From DASPSR01 sp035516175 (GTDB lineage Bacteria > Nitrospirota > UBA9217), in assembly GCA_035516175.1 (NCBI GenBank), contig DATJAO010000011.1:9945-73944 (forward strand): 64,000 nucleotides of DNA, written 5' to 3'. A model generated the notes under the pieces. That model searched no databases. It saw only the letters and a program-made list of their open reading frames with translations, and was not told the origin of the DNA. The first letter of the stretch is position 1. Each line of letters begins with the position of its first letter. Positions 43,188-52,355 of the stretch are shown piece by piece. The translations under genes were made by a program, and so were the position numbers.

Positions 43188-45179
43188 GTGCAGCGATCAC
43201 AAAACTATAGATACTATGTCGCAGCTATAGTTTCACTAGTAACATTTGTTGTCTATCTCCCGTCTCTTCACCATGAATTCGTTGAGTGGGATGATGCCCA
43301 GTATGTTGTTGAGAATCTCCATATCCGATCGATTAACATCACCTTTATCAAGTGGGCATTTGCCAATTTCCATGCGAGCAACTGGCATCCCCTTACATGG
43401 ATATCTCATGCCATTGATTATGCCATCTGGGGATTGAATCCACTTGGGCATCATCTAACTAACGTTATTCTCCACGCTATCAATACCTATCTCGTGGTAT
43501 TGCTCATAATAGGCCTCCTCAATGTATTGAAAGAGACAACAATAAAAAAGGGGCTAGAGGAGTTTTTACATGAGCGGACGATACTTATAACTGGAGGGGT
43601 AACCGGCCTTTTGTTCGGTCTTCACCCTTTGCATGTAGAGTCAGTGGTCTGGGTTGCGGAAAGGAAAGATCTTCTCTGTGCCTTGTTCGTCCTACTCAGT
43701 ATCATCCTGTATACGAAATACGTAAATAGAATAAATAAGGAACCTGCTCAAGAGAAATCATCGCTGCGATTTTTCAATAAGCAATACTTCATCGCTTTTG
43801 TATTTTTTATCCTTGCGTTGTTAAGCAAGCCTATGGCGGTCACCCTCCCCTTTGTCATGCTGATTTTAGACTGGTATCCGTTTAAAAGGATCCGGTCTCT
43901 CAAGACATTTCAGGCTGCATTTATCGAGAAAATTCCTTTCATTGCCCTGAGTCTTATTTCATCGGTCCTGACTGTATTGGCACAGAGAGCGGGAGGCGCC
44001 TTAGTATCGATGGAGTCTGCTCCACTTTCGACACGAGTGATAGTTGGGGCCGGCTCTCTTATTGCCTATCTCTGGAAGATGATTTGGCCTTTGAATTTAA
44101 TCCCCTTTTATCCTTATCCAACGGATGTATCACTGTTATCTTTGGAGTATCTTGTCAAAATTGTTTTTGTCATTGGAATTACGATACTCTGTATAGTTAC
44201 TGCAAAAAAACAGAGATTATGGTTGTCGGTCTGGATTTATTATGTCGTGACACTGATTCCCGTGATTGGTATTGTTCAGGTGGGGAGACAAGCAATGGCA
44301 GACAGGTATACTTATTTACCGAGCCTGGGGCCATTCCTTATAATGGGTTTAGGTGTGGCATGGGCTTCCAGAAAGATGAATACATTACCTCGGTGGGGTC
44401 AGATCATTAAACTTCTAGGTGCCGCAATCTTTATTTTTGCGTTTGTTTCTATGTCATATTTAACCTTCAGACAGATAAGCATATGGAACAACAGTATCCG
44501 ACTGTGGAGCTACGTTATCGGAAAACATCCAGAAAGAGTTCATCTCGTCTATTATTTTCGCGGCTTGGCCTTTCTGAATACGGACCAAGCTGATAAAGCA
44601 ATCGAGGATTTCGATATGGCAATTGCTTTGGATCCGTACTTTGGTGATGCTTTTTTAAATCGAGGCAATGCTTTTGAAAAAATAGGCAAGTTAGATAAAG
44701 CGATCGAGGACTTCGATAAAGCAATCGCTTTGAGTCCTTCTTATGAAGCCTACTTCAATCGAGGGATAACTTTTGAAAAAATGGGGTTGATCGATAAAGC
44801 AATTGCAGACTACGATAAGGCAATTGCTTTTAACCCATATCATTATGAAGCCTATTTTGCTGTGGGTAAATTATATGGCAAGGCCGGCCTATTCGATAAA
44901 GCGATTGAATATTTTAATAAGTACATTGCCATAAATCCGAAGAATGCTGAATCTTACAACAACCGTGGTCTTTCCTATGTATACATTGGTCAGGATGACA
45001 GGGCATTGGAGGATTTTAATAAAGCGATTGCATTAGATCAAAATATTGCTGTTACATATCGCAATCGTGGAAATCTTTATCTTAGATTGGGCAATAAAGA
45101 GCTTGCCCTTTCGGATTTCCAAAAAGCATGTGATTTGGGGGACGAAAAAGGATGTAAGGCGTTGAAAGCGGAACCGTAG
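43188..45179 (+). CDS. TMTC-like polytopic membrane protein with C-terminal TPRs
   Basis: About 663 residues. The N-terminal two thirds are a multi-helix membrane domain with LPSLHHEFVEWDDAQYV, SNWHPLTWISHAIDYAIWGL and LFGLHPLHVESVVWVAERKDLL, a pattern shared with eukaryotic TMTC and bacterial O-mannosyltransferase-like (GT-C) proteins, including the acidic EWDD loop. About six TPRs follow (from about residue 460, for example KAIEDFDMAIALDPYFGDAF). This points to lipid-linked sugar transfer to protein, with the TPRs binding substrate, but activity is inferred. The start GTG 43188 is favoured over TTG 43182 by spacing to GGAG. The gene is visibly more A+T-rich than its neighbours, which suggests transfer. 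Confidence 0.75.
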   Translation: MQRSQNYRYYVAAIVSLVTFVVYLPSLHHEFVEWDDAQYVVENLHIRSINITFIKWAFANFHASNWHPLTWISHAIDYAIWGLNPLGHHLTNVILHAINTYLVVLLIIGLLNVLKETTIKKGLEEFLHERTILITGGVTGLLFGLHPLHVESVVWVAERKDLLCALFVLLSIILYTKYVNRINKEPAQEKSSLRFFNKQYFIAFVFFILALLSKPMAVTLPFVMLILDWYPFKRIRSLKTFQAAFIEKIPFIALSLISSVLTVLAQRAGGALVSMESAPLSTRVIVGAGSLIAYLWKMIWPLNLIPFYPYPTDVSLLSLEYLVKIVFVIGITILCIVTAKKQRLWLSVWIYYVVTLIPVIGIVQVGRQAMADRYTYLPSLGPFLIMGLGVAWASRKMNTLPRWGQIIKLLGAAIFIFAFVSMSYLTFRQISIWNNSIRLWSYVIGKHPERVHLVYYFRGLAFLNTDQADKAIEDFDMAIALDPYFGDAFLNRGNAFEKIGKLDKAIEDFDKAIALSPSYEAYFNRGITFEKMGLIDKAIADYDKAIAFNPYHYEAYFAVGKLYGKAGLFDKAIEYFNKYIAINPKNAESYNNRGLSYVYIGQDDRALEDFNKAIALDQNIAVTYRNRGNLYLRLGNKELALSDFQKACDLGDEKGCKALKAEP

Positions 45180-45355
45180 CATGGTTTTTTTATAAAATTT
45201 GTGGACTACATATCCCGAAGCATTTCTGCTAGCCGTCCTGGGGAACAGCTGCCCCGTATGTAATTGTTTGATTCGGGGCGGTGAATTCCAGCCGGCGATA
45301 ACCAATAATTTCGGCGTTCGAGAAATGCGGATGGATAGATGAAAGCGATAACGCA

Positions 45356-46567
45356 ATGTTTCTATATGTGAAACGGATTTTCATAATAGGAATTCTTCTT
45401 TTTCCCCTCTTTGCGTGCGCCCGTCCGCCGGCGCCGGTGACGAAGCCTGAAGACGCGCTTGAGAAGAGATCGTGGTGGCGGGCTGTGGCGCCGCGCGATG
45501 ACCAAGCCTTCAGGGACATCTCCATAGCGGTGCGTCAGAGCCTGGAGTATTACAGGAAACTTCCGCCAGAGACGCTTTTTTACCTTGGCCCGGAACGGGT
45601 CACTGCCCTCGAAATGGTCGTGGCGCTCCAGAATTTCCTATTAATTATTGAGAACGATTCGCTCACCTATGACCAGAAGGTAAAGCAGATTAAAAATGAA
45701 TTCATCGCCTATCGTGCAGTCGGCTCAAATGGTAGCGGTAAAGTGCTGTTCACCGGATACTATGAGCCCCAGCTCTCGTGCAGGCTGATGGCCGATGATA
45801 CATACAGATATCCGCTCTACCGACGGCCGGATGACCTCCTTGAGATTGACCTGACGCAGTTCGGTGACAACTTCCCGAAGAACAAGCTTTTCGGAAGGCT
45901 GGACAATAAAAAGGTCATCCCATACTACTCTCGCGAAGAGATCAACCACAAGCAGGCCATCGCGAACAAGGGTCTGGAGATCGTTTGGTGCAGCGACCCT
46001 GTAGCGATCTATTTCCTTCAGGTTCAGGGCTCGGGCAAGGTGGATTTGGGCGACGGGAACGTGGTGAGCGTACTTTATGACGGCCAGAACGGCAGACCCT
46101 ACAAGAGCATCGGTAAGTATCTTATCGATAGGGGCGTGATGACCCAAGAGAACATGTCGATGCAGGCAATCCGCGAATACCTGCACACCCATCCCGACGA
46201 GCTGTTCAAGGTTCTAAACCAGAATCCGAGCTACGTCTTCTTTCGTATGGACATGGGTCCGTCGCTCGGGAATATCGGCGTGCCTCTCACCCCTGGACGT
46301 TCGATCGCCACGGACAGCAAGCTCTTTCCCAAGGGCGCCCTCGCCCTTATTTCAACACAGAAGCCGGTGATCGAGAACGGCGTTATCAAGGAGTGGGCGC
46401 CGTTCACCCGGTTCGTGCTGAATCAGGACACGGGCGGAGCCATCAAGGGTCCAGGCAGAGCGGACCTGTTCTGGGGAGAAGGTCCCGAGGCCGAGATCGG
46501 GGCGGGGTACATGCAGCAGGAAGGGGAACTTTATTTTTTGATGCAAAAAAAGCGAATACCTTATTGA
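45356..46567 (+). CDS. mltA: Membrane-bound lytic murein transglycosylase A (lipoprotein)
   Basis: Cleaves peptidoglycan to 1,6-anhydro-MurNAc products at the outer membrane. 403 residues. A lipobox LFPLFAC puts the lipidated Cys at residue 21. The MltA barrel begins VLFTGYYEPQLSC, followed by LDNKKVIPYYSREEI and VQGSGKVDLGDGNVVSVLYDG. The 3D domain carries the catalytic Asp in NQDTGGAIKGPGRADLFWG. Lipoprotein processing genes lspA and lgt lie later in the window. The ribosome site is weak. Confidence 0.92.
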   Translation: MFLYVKRIFIIGILLFPLFACARPPAPVTKPEDALEKRSWWRAVAPRDDQAFRDISIAVRQSLEYYRKLPPETLFYLGPERVTALEMVVALQNFLLIIENDSLTYDQKVKQIKNEFIAYRAVGSNGSGKVLFTGYYEPQLSCRLMADDTYRYPLYRRPDDLLEIDLTQFGDNFPKNKLFGRLDNKKVIPYYSREEINHKQAIANKGLEIVWCSDPVAIYFLQVQGSGKVDLGDGNVVSVLYDGQNGRPYKSIGKYLIDRGVMTQENMSMQAIREYLHTHPDELFKVLNQNPSYVFFRMDMGPSLGNIGVPLTPGRSIATDSKLFPKGALALISTQKPVIENGVIKEWAPFTRFVLNQDTGGAIKGPGRADLFWGEGPEAEIGAGYMQQEGELYFLMQKKRIPY

Positions 46568-46671
46568 TCGACACAGAGCGCACATATCCCACGGAGAATA
46601 ACGAAGCCTGATAGAAGTAATCAGCGTCGGTTACACCCCTTGCGACTAAAGCAAGTACATCAAACAATAGT

Positions 46672-46706
46672 GTCATTGCTTGCGACCACCGGGAGTGTAG
46701 CAATCT
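46672..46706. repeat. Copy of the 'GTCATTGCGAGCGACC...GCAATCT' palindromic repeat
   Basis: GTCATTGCTTGCGACCACCG, then GGAGTGTAGCAATCT. This matches, with few differences, the short palindromic repeat found between genes in many Nitrospirota and deltaproteobacterial genomes. The preceding GGTTACACCCCTTGCGAC (46629-46646) is a partial inverted copy. Confidence 0.5.
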
Positions 46707-46877
46707 AGTTTTAAGAGACGGAGCGGGAATTTTTCCTAACCAAATTAACGAAGTTATAATCCCTCAGATTTTTGAAGACATTGCTCTTATCTCTGTATTC
46801 CTCCTAGACGAACCTTGACTGGTGAACCTGCCTATGCGAAGTTGCACTTGTGACCAAATTATCCTTTCCCGCCATAA

Positions 46878-46898
46878 ACCCCGTCTTTTTAGGGCGTG
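46878..46898 (+). mobile_element. Possible IS200/IS605-type right-end remnant
   Basis: ACCCCGTCTTTTTAGGGCGT resembles the conserved hairpin at the right end of IS200/IS605 elements (CCCCGTC...GGGCGGG). No TnpA or TnpB reading frame survives upstream, so at most a scar remains. Confidence 0.25.
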
Positions 46899-47207
46899 AT
46901 ATAAGGTGCCGACCTAACATGGTTATGTGCACTGTTAGGCCACTACTTTCTGTTTGACAAATAATACTTCATCCGATACATTTGAAGTAGTCGCACTGCA
47001 GGAAATCAACGTTGTTTTGTTTTTTAAAACCATAATTACGCGGTTCCGGCAAGAAGGTTACTGGGGAAAACTTCTGCCGTCAAAGAACTACCTATAACAC
47101 CGGATCATGAGTTTCGCTAAATCTACAGTTCGCGGTGCATTTGCTCACGGCACCCCAACGATCAACGCTGGAGACCTTAAGAACAACGGTTTAGCAAACA
47201 TCTGAGG

Positions 47208-47216
47208 TGTTATAAT
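47208..47216 (+). promoter_or_regulatory. Extended -10 upstream of the Lon-like protease
   Basis: TGTTATAAT at 47208-47216. A start near 47223 would give a leader of about 280 bases before GTG 47506. No strong -35. Confidence 0.4.
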
Positions 47217-47505
47217 TGGCGCCTGCCTATAAAAAGTATCTCCCGAAACCAACAGGTGGTTTTTGGAGCAGTGGCTGTTTGGCACAGCCTGCAGTCAACC
47301 GGTTCGCCTGGAGAAATATCCGGCCATCTGCATCAGCCCATGAACCGGGGACGCGGCAAAAATTTCTGCCGCAACTGCAAACAGAATCAGCTTTGGCTCT
47401 CGGTAGACGAAGAGCCTGATTCGGAAATCCTCAGCCTTGAGGCCGGGGAGGATGTCAACTGCGCGTACACTATATATAGAACGGATGCTTCCGAAGGAGG
47501 GCGCT

Positions 47506-49953
47506 GTGAACATCAAAGACCTTGAACTGCCGGTGTCCGAACTCAGGCATACGACGGACCCAGCGGAATTCCCGTTTCAGACCACTGCCGATCTCTCGCT
47601 CAAAGATGAAGTGATCGGCCAGGTGCGAGCTGTAAAGTCCATCGAGTTCGGTCTATCTATCAATAACCACGGCTACAATATCTTCGTATCCGGCATACCG
47701 GGCACAGGCAGAAATACCATTGTCAAGTCTATCGTGAGGCGGATCTCCCTCGACCGTCCGGTTCCCGACGACTGGTGTTACGTCAACAATTTCAAGGACC
47801 CCGACCGTCCGCTCGCCATCAATCTCCCCCCGGGAAAGGGACGCGAGTTCCGGCGCGATGTGGATACGTTTATTGCGTTCATGCAAAGCGAGATCCCGAA
47901 GGTTTTCGAATCAAAGGAGTACGAGGAGCAAAAGTCCCGCATCGTGGAAGAAGAGGAAAAGGCGAAGGAAGTCCTCTTCAGTGAGGCCGGCCAGCGGGCA
48001 CTCGAGCTCGGGTTCCAGCTCTCGATCACCCGCACAGGCATCGTAAAGGTTCCCCTGTGGAAGGGGAAGCCTCTTCAGCAGCAGGAACTGGAGAGCCTCA
48101 CGCCCGAGCAGCGGCTCGAGCTTGAGGAACGCGAAAAGAAAGTGGATGTGGAGATCCGCGATTTCCTGGCCAAGGCCCGCCTGCTCGATAAGGAGGCGCA
48201 CGAGAAGATCCACGATCTGAACCGACGCATCGCGCACTTCGCCATGGGCCACCAGCTTGAAGATCTCAAAGAAAAGTACGACATGAACAAGCGCATCCCC
48301 GACTATCTCGCCGAGGTCGAGGAAGACATCCTGAGCAACCTGCGCGAGTTCCTCGGCCAGACCCCGGAGATGCCTTTTCAGATCGAGGGCATGGACAAGG
48401 CGGGCTTTCTTGAGCGCTACAAGGTGAACGTGATTGTGGATAACGCGGATACCAAGGGTGGGCCGGTCGTAGATGAGGCGAACCCCACCTATAACAACCT
48501 CGTGGGCCGAATCGAACGCAAGGCGCGGTTTGGCGCGTTCTACACTAATTTCTCCATGATACGATCCGGCTCCGTGCTCCAGGCCAACGGCGGTTACCTT
48601 GTGATGAACGCCCTCGACGTGCTCAGGAACCCCTTCTCCTGGGACGCGCTCAAGAGGATTATCAAGAAGAACGAGGTGAAGATCGAGGACGTGGCTGAAC
48701 TCTATGGATTCACCACCGGTGGCATCAAACCCGAACCCATCCCGGTCTCGCTCAAGATCATCATGCTTGGGAGCCCCTGGCTTTACTACCTCCTCTACTA
48801 CTACGACGAGGACTTCCGCGATATCTTCAAGGTCAAGTCCGACTTTGACACTCAAACTGCAAGCTCCCGCGCCGAGAAGATGCGCTACGCGAACTTCATC
48901 GGCAACATGGTGAAGACCGAAGGACTCCTCCCCTTCGACCGAAACGCAGTAGCCGCCGTCGTGGACTACGCCGTGCGTTTGACCGAGAAAAAGGGCAAAC
49001 TCTCGCTCCGGTTCAGCGACCTCACGGACCTAGTGCGCGAGGCAGCGTACTGGGCATCACAGGCCGGAGGCGTGGTGGTGACCGGCGAGCATGTGGACAA
49101 GGCGCTCGACGAGAAGGTCTACCGGGCGAACCTCATCGATGAGCGCATCCAGGAGCTTTTCACCGACGGGACGCTCATGGTGGACGTGGCCGGCGCCGTC
49201 CCCGCCCAGGTGAACGGCCTATCGGTGTACGATATCGGTGATTTCTCTTTCGGCAAGCCATCGCGCATCACGGCACGGGTGTACCTGGGCAAAGGAGGTG
49301 TTCTCGACATCGAGCGCGAGGCAAAGCTCTCGGGCCGCATCTACAACAAGGGAGTGCTCATCCTCTCGGGCTTCCTCGGCGGGACATACGCGCAGGACAA
49401 GTCGCTTTCCCTTTCAGCGAGTCTGGCTTTCGAGCAGAGCTACGGCGAGGTGGAGGGAGACAGCGCCTCGGCTGCTGAGCTGATCGCGCTCATCTCGGGC
49501 ATCGCCGAGGTGCCGGTGAAACAGGGACTCGCCATTACCGGATCGATCAACCAGAAAGGAGAGATGCAGCCCATTGGCGGCGTGAACGAAAAGATCGAGG
49601 GCTTCTTCGCCGTGTGCAGGAACCGCGGTCTTACTGGCGAACAGGGAGTCGTGATCCCAAAGATCAATGTGAAGAACCTCATGCTTAAAAAGGACGTGAT
49701 CGAAGCGGTCAGGGAAGGCAAATTCAATATCTATGCCGTCACGACTGTTGACGAGGCGCTCGAGATTATGACCGGTATGCCGGCCGGGAATCGGAAAGCA
49801 GATGGAACCTACCCCGAAGGCACAGTAAACGACCTCGTTGACAAAAAGCTCAAGGAGATGTCGAAGAAGCAGAAAGGCGAGGAGAAGGGTGAGGAGAAAA
49901 AAGAGAAGAAAGAGGAGAACAATGAGAGCGCACCGAAAAAGACGCAACCCTGA
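47506..49953 (+). CDS. Lon-like ATP-dependent serine protease (AAA_32 type)
   Basis: About 815 residues. The start is GTG 47506, chosen for AAGGAGG at 47494-47500; the reading 23 codons upstream has no site. The AAA module has the Walker A variant GIPGTGRNT (Arg in place of Lys, as commonly seen in this family), followed by YVNNFKDPDRPLAINLPPG. A long helical insertion (about 115-250, highly charged) separates the modules. The C-terminal Lon protease domain has the catalytic Ser in GDSASAAELIAL and the catalytic Lys in GGVNEKIEGFFAVC. It lacks the N-terminal LAN domain of LonA. The last 35 residues are a Lys/Glu-rich tail (KEKKEENNESAPKK). A protein quality-control protease; substrates unknown. 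Confidence 0.88.
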   Translation: MNIKDLELPVSELRHTTDPAEFPFQTTADLSLKDEVIGQVRAVKSIEFGLSINNHGYNIFVSGIPGTGRNTIVKSIVRRISLDRPVPDDWCYVNNFKDPDRPLAINLPPGKGREFRRDVDTFIAFMQSEIPKVFESKEYEEQKSRIVEEEEKAKEVLFSEAGQRALELGFQLSITRTGIVKVPLWKGKPLQQQELESLTPEQRLELEEREKKVDVEIRDFLAKARLLDKEAHEKIHDLNRRIAHFAMGHQLEDLKEKYDMNKRIPDYLAEVEEDILSNLREFLGQTPEMPFQIEGMDKAGFLERYKVNVIVDNADTKGGPVVDEANPTYNNLVGRIERKARFGAFYTNFSMIRSGSVLQANGGYLVMNALDVLRNPFSWDALKRIIKKNEVKIEDVAELYGFTTGGIKPEPIPVSLKIIMLGSPWLYYLLYYYDEDFRDIFKVKSDFDTQTASSRAEKMRYANFIGNMVKTEGLLPFDRNAVAAVVDYAVRLTEKKGKLSLRFSDLTDLVREAAYWASQAGGVVVTGEHVDKALDEKVYRANLIDERIQELFTDGTLMVDVAGAVPAQVNGLSVYDIGDFSFGKPSRITARVYLGKGGVLDIEREAKLSGRIYNKGVLILSGFLGGTYAQDKSLSLSASLAFEQSYGEVEGDSASAAELIALISGIAEVPVKQGLAITGSINQKGEMQPIGGVNEKIEGFFAVCRNRGLTGEQGVVIPKINVKNLMLKKDVIEAVREGKFNIYAVTTVDEALEIMTGMPAGNRKADGTYPEGTVNDLVDKKLKEMSKKQKGEEKGEEKKEKKEENNESAPKKTQP

Positions 49954-50103
49954 TGATCCATTCCACTTCAACCCATGTCTTCTGCCCTTCACATGCTCTC
50001 AGTCTCTCAAAAAATTCTTTTCTTCTCTTCAGCGTGAATCCGTGTCGTCATGTCCTCTATATGGTGAGATTGGTCTAAACCGAAAAAAGCAAGGGAGGGT
50101 TGC

Positions 50104-52056
50104 ATGAAGGCTAAGGCCGGGAGAGAGAAAATCCGTGTGCTCCACAACGTGAGCCTCCTAACGGACCACGATATTTACCTGTTCAAACAGGGGAACCACT
50201 TCAAGCTCTATGAGAAGCTTGGCTCCCACGTCATGACTGTGGGTGGCGAAGCAGGAACTCTCTTCGCAGTCTGGGCGCCGAACGCGGCAAAGGTGTCGGT
50301 GATCGGGGACTTCAATGAATGGGACAAGAACGCTCACGCGCTTCGCGTGCGGGACGATGGATCGGGCATCTGGGAGGGTTTCATTCCCGCGGTATCCCAC
50401 GGCACGCTGTATAAGTATCACATCCGCTCCCGCGTACATAACCACGAGGCGGCAAAGGGCGACCCCTTTGCGTTCTCCTGGGAGGTGCCGCCAAAAACTG
50501 CATCCATTGTGTGGGACGTATCGCATGCATGGAACGACTCGGAATGGATGAAAGACCGCCACAGAAGAAATGCATTGAGTTCTCCGATCTCGGTGTATGA
50601 GCTCCATCCCGGATCATGGCGCAGGGTTCCCGAGGAGAACAATCGCTCCCTTACCTATCGTGAGCTCGCGGACATCCTCCCCGCGTACCTCAAGGACACG
50701 GGCTTCACGCACGTGGAGTTCATGCCGGTAATGGAACACCCCTTTTATGGATCCTGGGGATACCAGGTTACCGGCTATTTTGCGCCCACGAGCCGCTACG
50801 GATCGCCTCAGGACTTCATGCATCTCATCGACAGCCTGCACCAGGAGGGGATCGGTGTGGTCCTCGACTGGGTCCCATCCCATTTCCCGGACGACGTCCA
50901 CGGGCTTGTGTATTTTGACGGGACGCACCTCTATGAACACGTGGACCCGAGGAAGGGATACCATCCTGAATGGCATAGTTACATCTTCAATCACGGCAGG
51001 TATGAGGTGCGCAATTTCCTGATCAGCAACGCCCTGTTCTGGCTGGACAAATACCATGCCGACGGGCTCAGGATCGACGCGGTCGCTTCCATGCTCTACC
51101 TGGACTACGCGCGTAAGGAGGGCGAGTGGATTCCGAACCCTTATGGCGGAAGAGAAAACTTGGAGGCCATAGACTTCCTGCGGAGCCTGAACCGTGAGGT
51201 GTATCGCGCATTTCCCGATGTCCAGACCATTGCCGAGGAGTCCACGGCCTGGCCCATGGTATCGAGGCCCGTACATGTGGGTGGACTCGGTTTCGGCATG
51301 AAATGGAACATGGGATGGATGCATGACACGCTGGAATACTTTTCCACAGACTCCGTCTTCCGAAAGTACCACCAGGGCCTGATCACCTTCAGCATCTGGT
51401 ACGCGTTCTTCGAGAACTTCATGCTCCCCCTGTCCCACGACGAGGTAGTGTACGGCAAGGGTTCCCTTGCAGGCAGAATGCCGGGGAACGGAAAACAAAA
51501 GCTGGCAAACCTCCGTCTCTTGCTCGGCTTCCAGTACCTGCATCCTGGCAAGAAGCTGGTGTTCATGGGAGGCGAGTTCGGACAGTGGCGAGAGTGGAGC
51601 CATGAGGAGAGCCTGGACTGGCACTTGTTGCGCTATCAGGAACATCATGGGGTTTGGCAGTGGGTCAGGGACCTGAACCTGCTCTACCGGAACGAGGCCG
51701 CGCTCCATGAGTTCGATTTTGAGCCTACGGGGTTCGAGTGGGTGGATTTCAGCGACCAGGAACAGAGCATCATCAGTTTCCTCAGAAGAGGAAACAAAAC
51801 AGCGGACCTGTTCCTCGCCATCTGCAACTTCACCCCTGTACCGCGATTCAACTACCGCGTGGGTGTACCCGAAGGAGGCCGGTGGAGCGAGGTGCTGAAC
51901 AGCGATGCTGCGGAATACGGGGGTGACGGGTACGGGAACGTCGGAGGTGCAGAGGCTGAGCCCGTTCCCTGCCATAGGAGAGACCACTCCCTCTTACTTA
52001 CTCTTCCACCCTTGGGCATTCTAGTTTTTAAATGGCACCATGCTCCTCAATCGTGA
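50104..52056 (+). CDS. glgB: 1,4-alpha-glucan branching enzyme
   Basis: GH13 enzyme forming alpha-1,6 branches in glycogen. 650 residues: the N-terminal CBM48 (VWAPNAAKVSVIGDFNEWDK), then the catalytic barrel with GVVLDWVPSHFPDD, the nucleophile Asp in DGLRIDAVASMLYLDY, the acid/base Glu in TIAEESTAWPMVS, and the third Asp in LPLSHDEVVYGKGSL. The linker IYVRNFL-type segment and FMGGEFGQWREWSHE are typical. It is the shorter form lacking the extra N1 module. No glycogen synthase, GlgC or phosphorylase is adjacent. The start ATG follows a GGGAGGG site. Confidence 0.95.
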   Translation: MKAKAGREKIRVLHNVSLLTDHDIYLFKQGNHFKLYEKLGSHVMTVGGEAGTLFAVWAPNAAKVSVIGDFNEWDKNAHALRVRDDGSGIWEGFIPAVSHGTLYKYHIRSRVHNHEAAKGDPFAFSWEVPPKTASIVWDVSHAWNDSEWMKDRHRRNALSSPISVYELHPGSWRRVPEENNRSLTYRELADILPAYLKDTGFTHVEFMPVMEHPFYGSWGYQVTGYFAPTSRYGSPQDFMHLIDSLHQEGIGVVLDWVPSHFPDDVHGLVYFDGTHLYEHVDPRKGYHPEWHSYIFNHGRYEVRNFLISNALFWLDKYHADGLRIDAVASMLYLDYARKEGEWIPNPYGGRENLEAIDFLRSLNREVYRAFPDVQTIAEESTAWPMVSRPVHVGGLGFGMKWNMGWMHDTLEYFSTDSVFRKYHQGLITFSIWYAFFENFMLPLSHDEVVYGKGSLAGRMPGNGKQKLANLRLLLGFQYLHPGKKLVFMGGEFGQWREWSHEESLDWHLLRYQEHHGVWQWVRDLNLLYRNEAALHEFDFEPTGFEWVDFSDQEQSIISFLRRGNKTADLFLAICNFTPVPRFNYRVGVPEGGRWSEVLNSDAAEYGGDGYGNVGGAEAEPVPCHRRDHSLLLTLPPLGILVFKWHHAPQS

Positions 52057-52355
52057 TGGAGGAAAGGAGGGTAATGTCGTTTTACTTGACTATTATCCGC
52101 CCCAGCGTGATAATCAACGCCATCTGCAGTGCTAGGATAAATTCTAAGCACGCATTACAAAATCCTCATCCGGACAAGTCGGCAAAAACTCTCTAAACCG
52201 CCAAGACGCGAAGGTCGCAAAGTGGTTGGTAGTCAAAAAACATTCATTTATACAGTTCTTTGCGCTCTTCACGCAGTCGCAACTTATTCTGGGCCATGCG
52301 ACATTGCGGTTGATACGGCTTTTGATGATCTCCTTAAGGAGAATTTAGTAAAGCA
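52057..52355. other. Intergenic region with an inverted repeat
   Basis: About 300 bases without a gene. Its main content is the inverted repeat at 52198-52275. CTCCTTAAGGAGA just before the transketolase start (52330-52342) is a palindrome that includes the ribosome site, so it could fold and limit translation. Confidence 0.45.
52198..52275. repeat. Inverted repeat of the 'CGCCAAGACGCnAAGGTCGCAAAG' type
   Basis: ACCGCCAAGACGCGAAGGTC and CGCAAAG (52198-52222) are imperfectly inverted at CTTTGCGCTCTTCACGCAG (52258-52275). The same words recur at 37715 and 54418, always between genes. Confidence 0.5.

Larger units (their letters stand above)
46568..47505. other. Gene-poor region with repeat and possible IS remnants
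   Basis: Almost 940 bases without a supported gene. It contains a 'GTCATTGCGAGC'-type repeat (46672-46706), a hairpin resembling an IS200/IS605 right end (46878-46898), a short dyad (46912-46940) and an extended -10 (47208-47216). Two short frames near 47216-47525 show no family match; one (MNRGRGKNFCRNCKQNQ) has an incidental CxxC. I see no riboswitch I can name. Confidence 0.4.

Noticed and set aside
46912..46940. ACCTAAC ... GTTAGGC resembling integron attC core sites
   Set aside because: The core sequences fit RYYYAAC and GTTRRRY, but only 15 bases lie between them, too short for attC (57 or more), and no integrase or cassette is near.
47256..47525. 89-codon frame with FCRNC upstream of the Lon-like gene
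   Set aside because: It overlaps the Lon-like start and its ribosome site and shows no family match; the CxxC is isolated.
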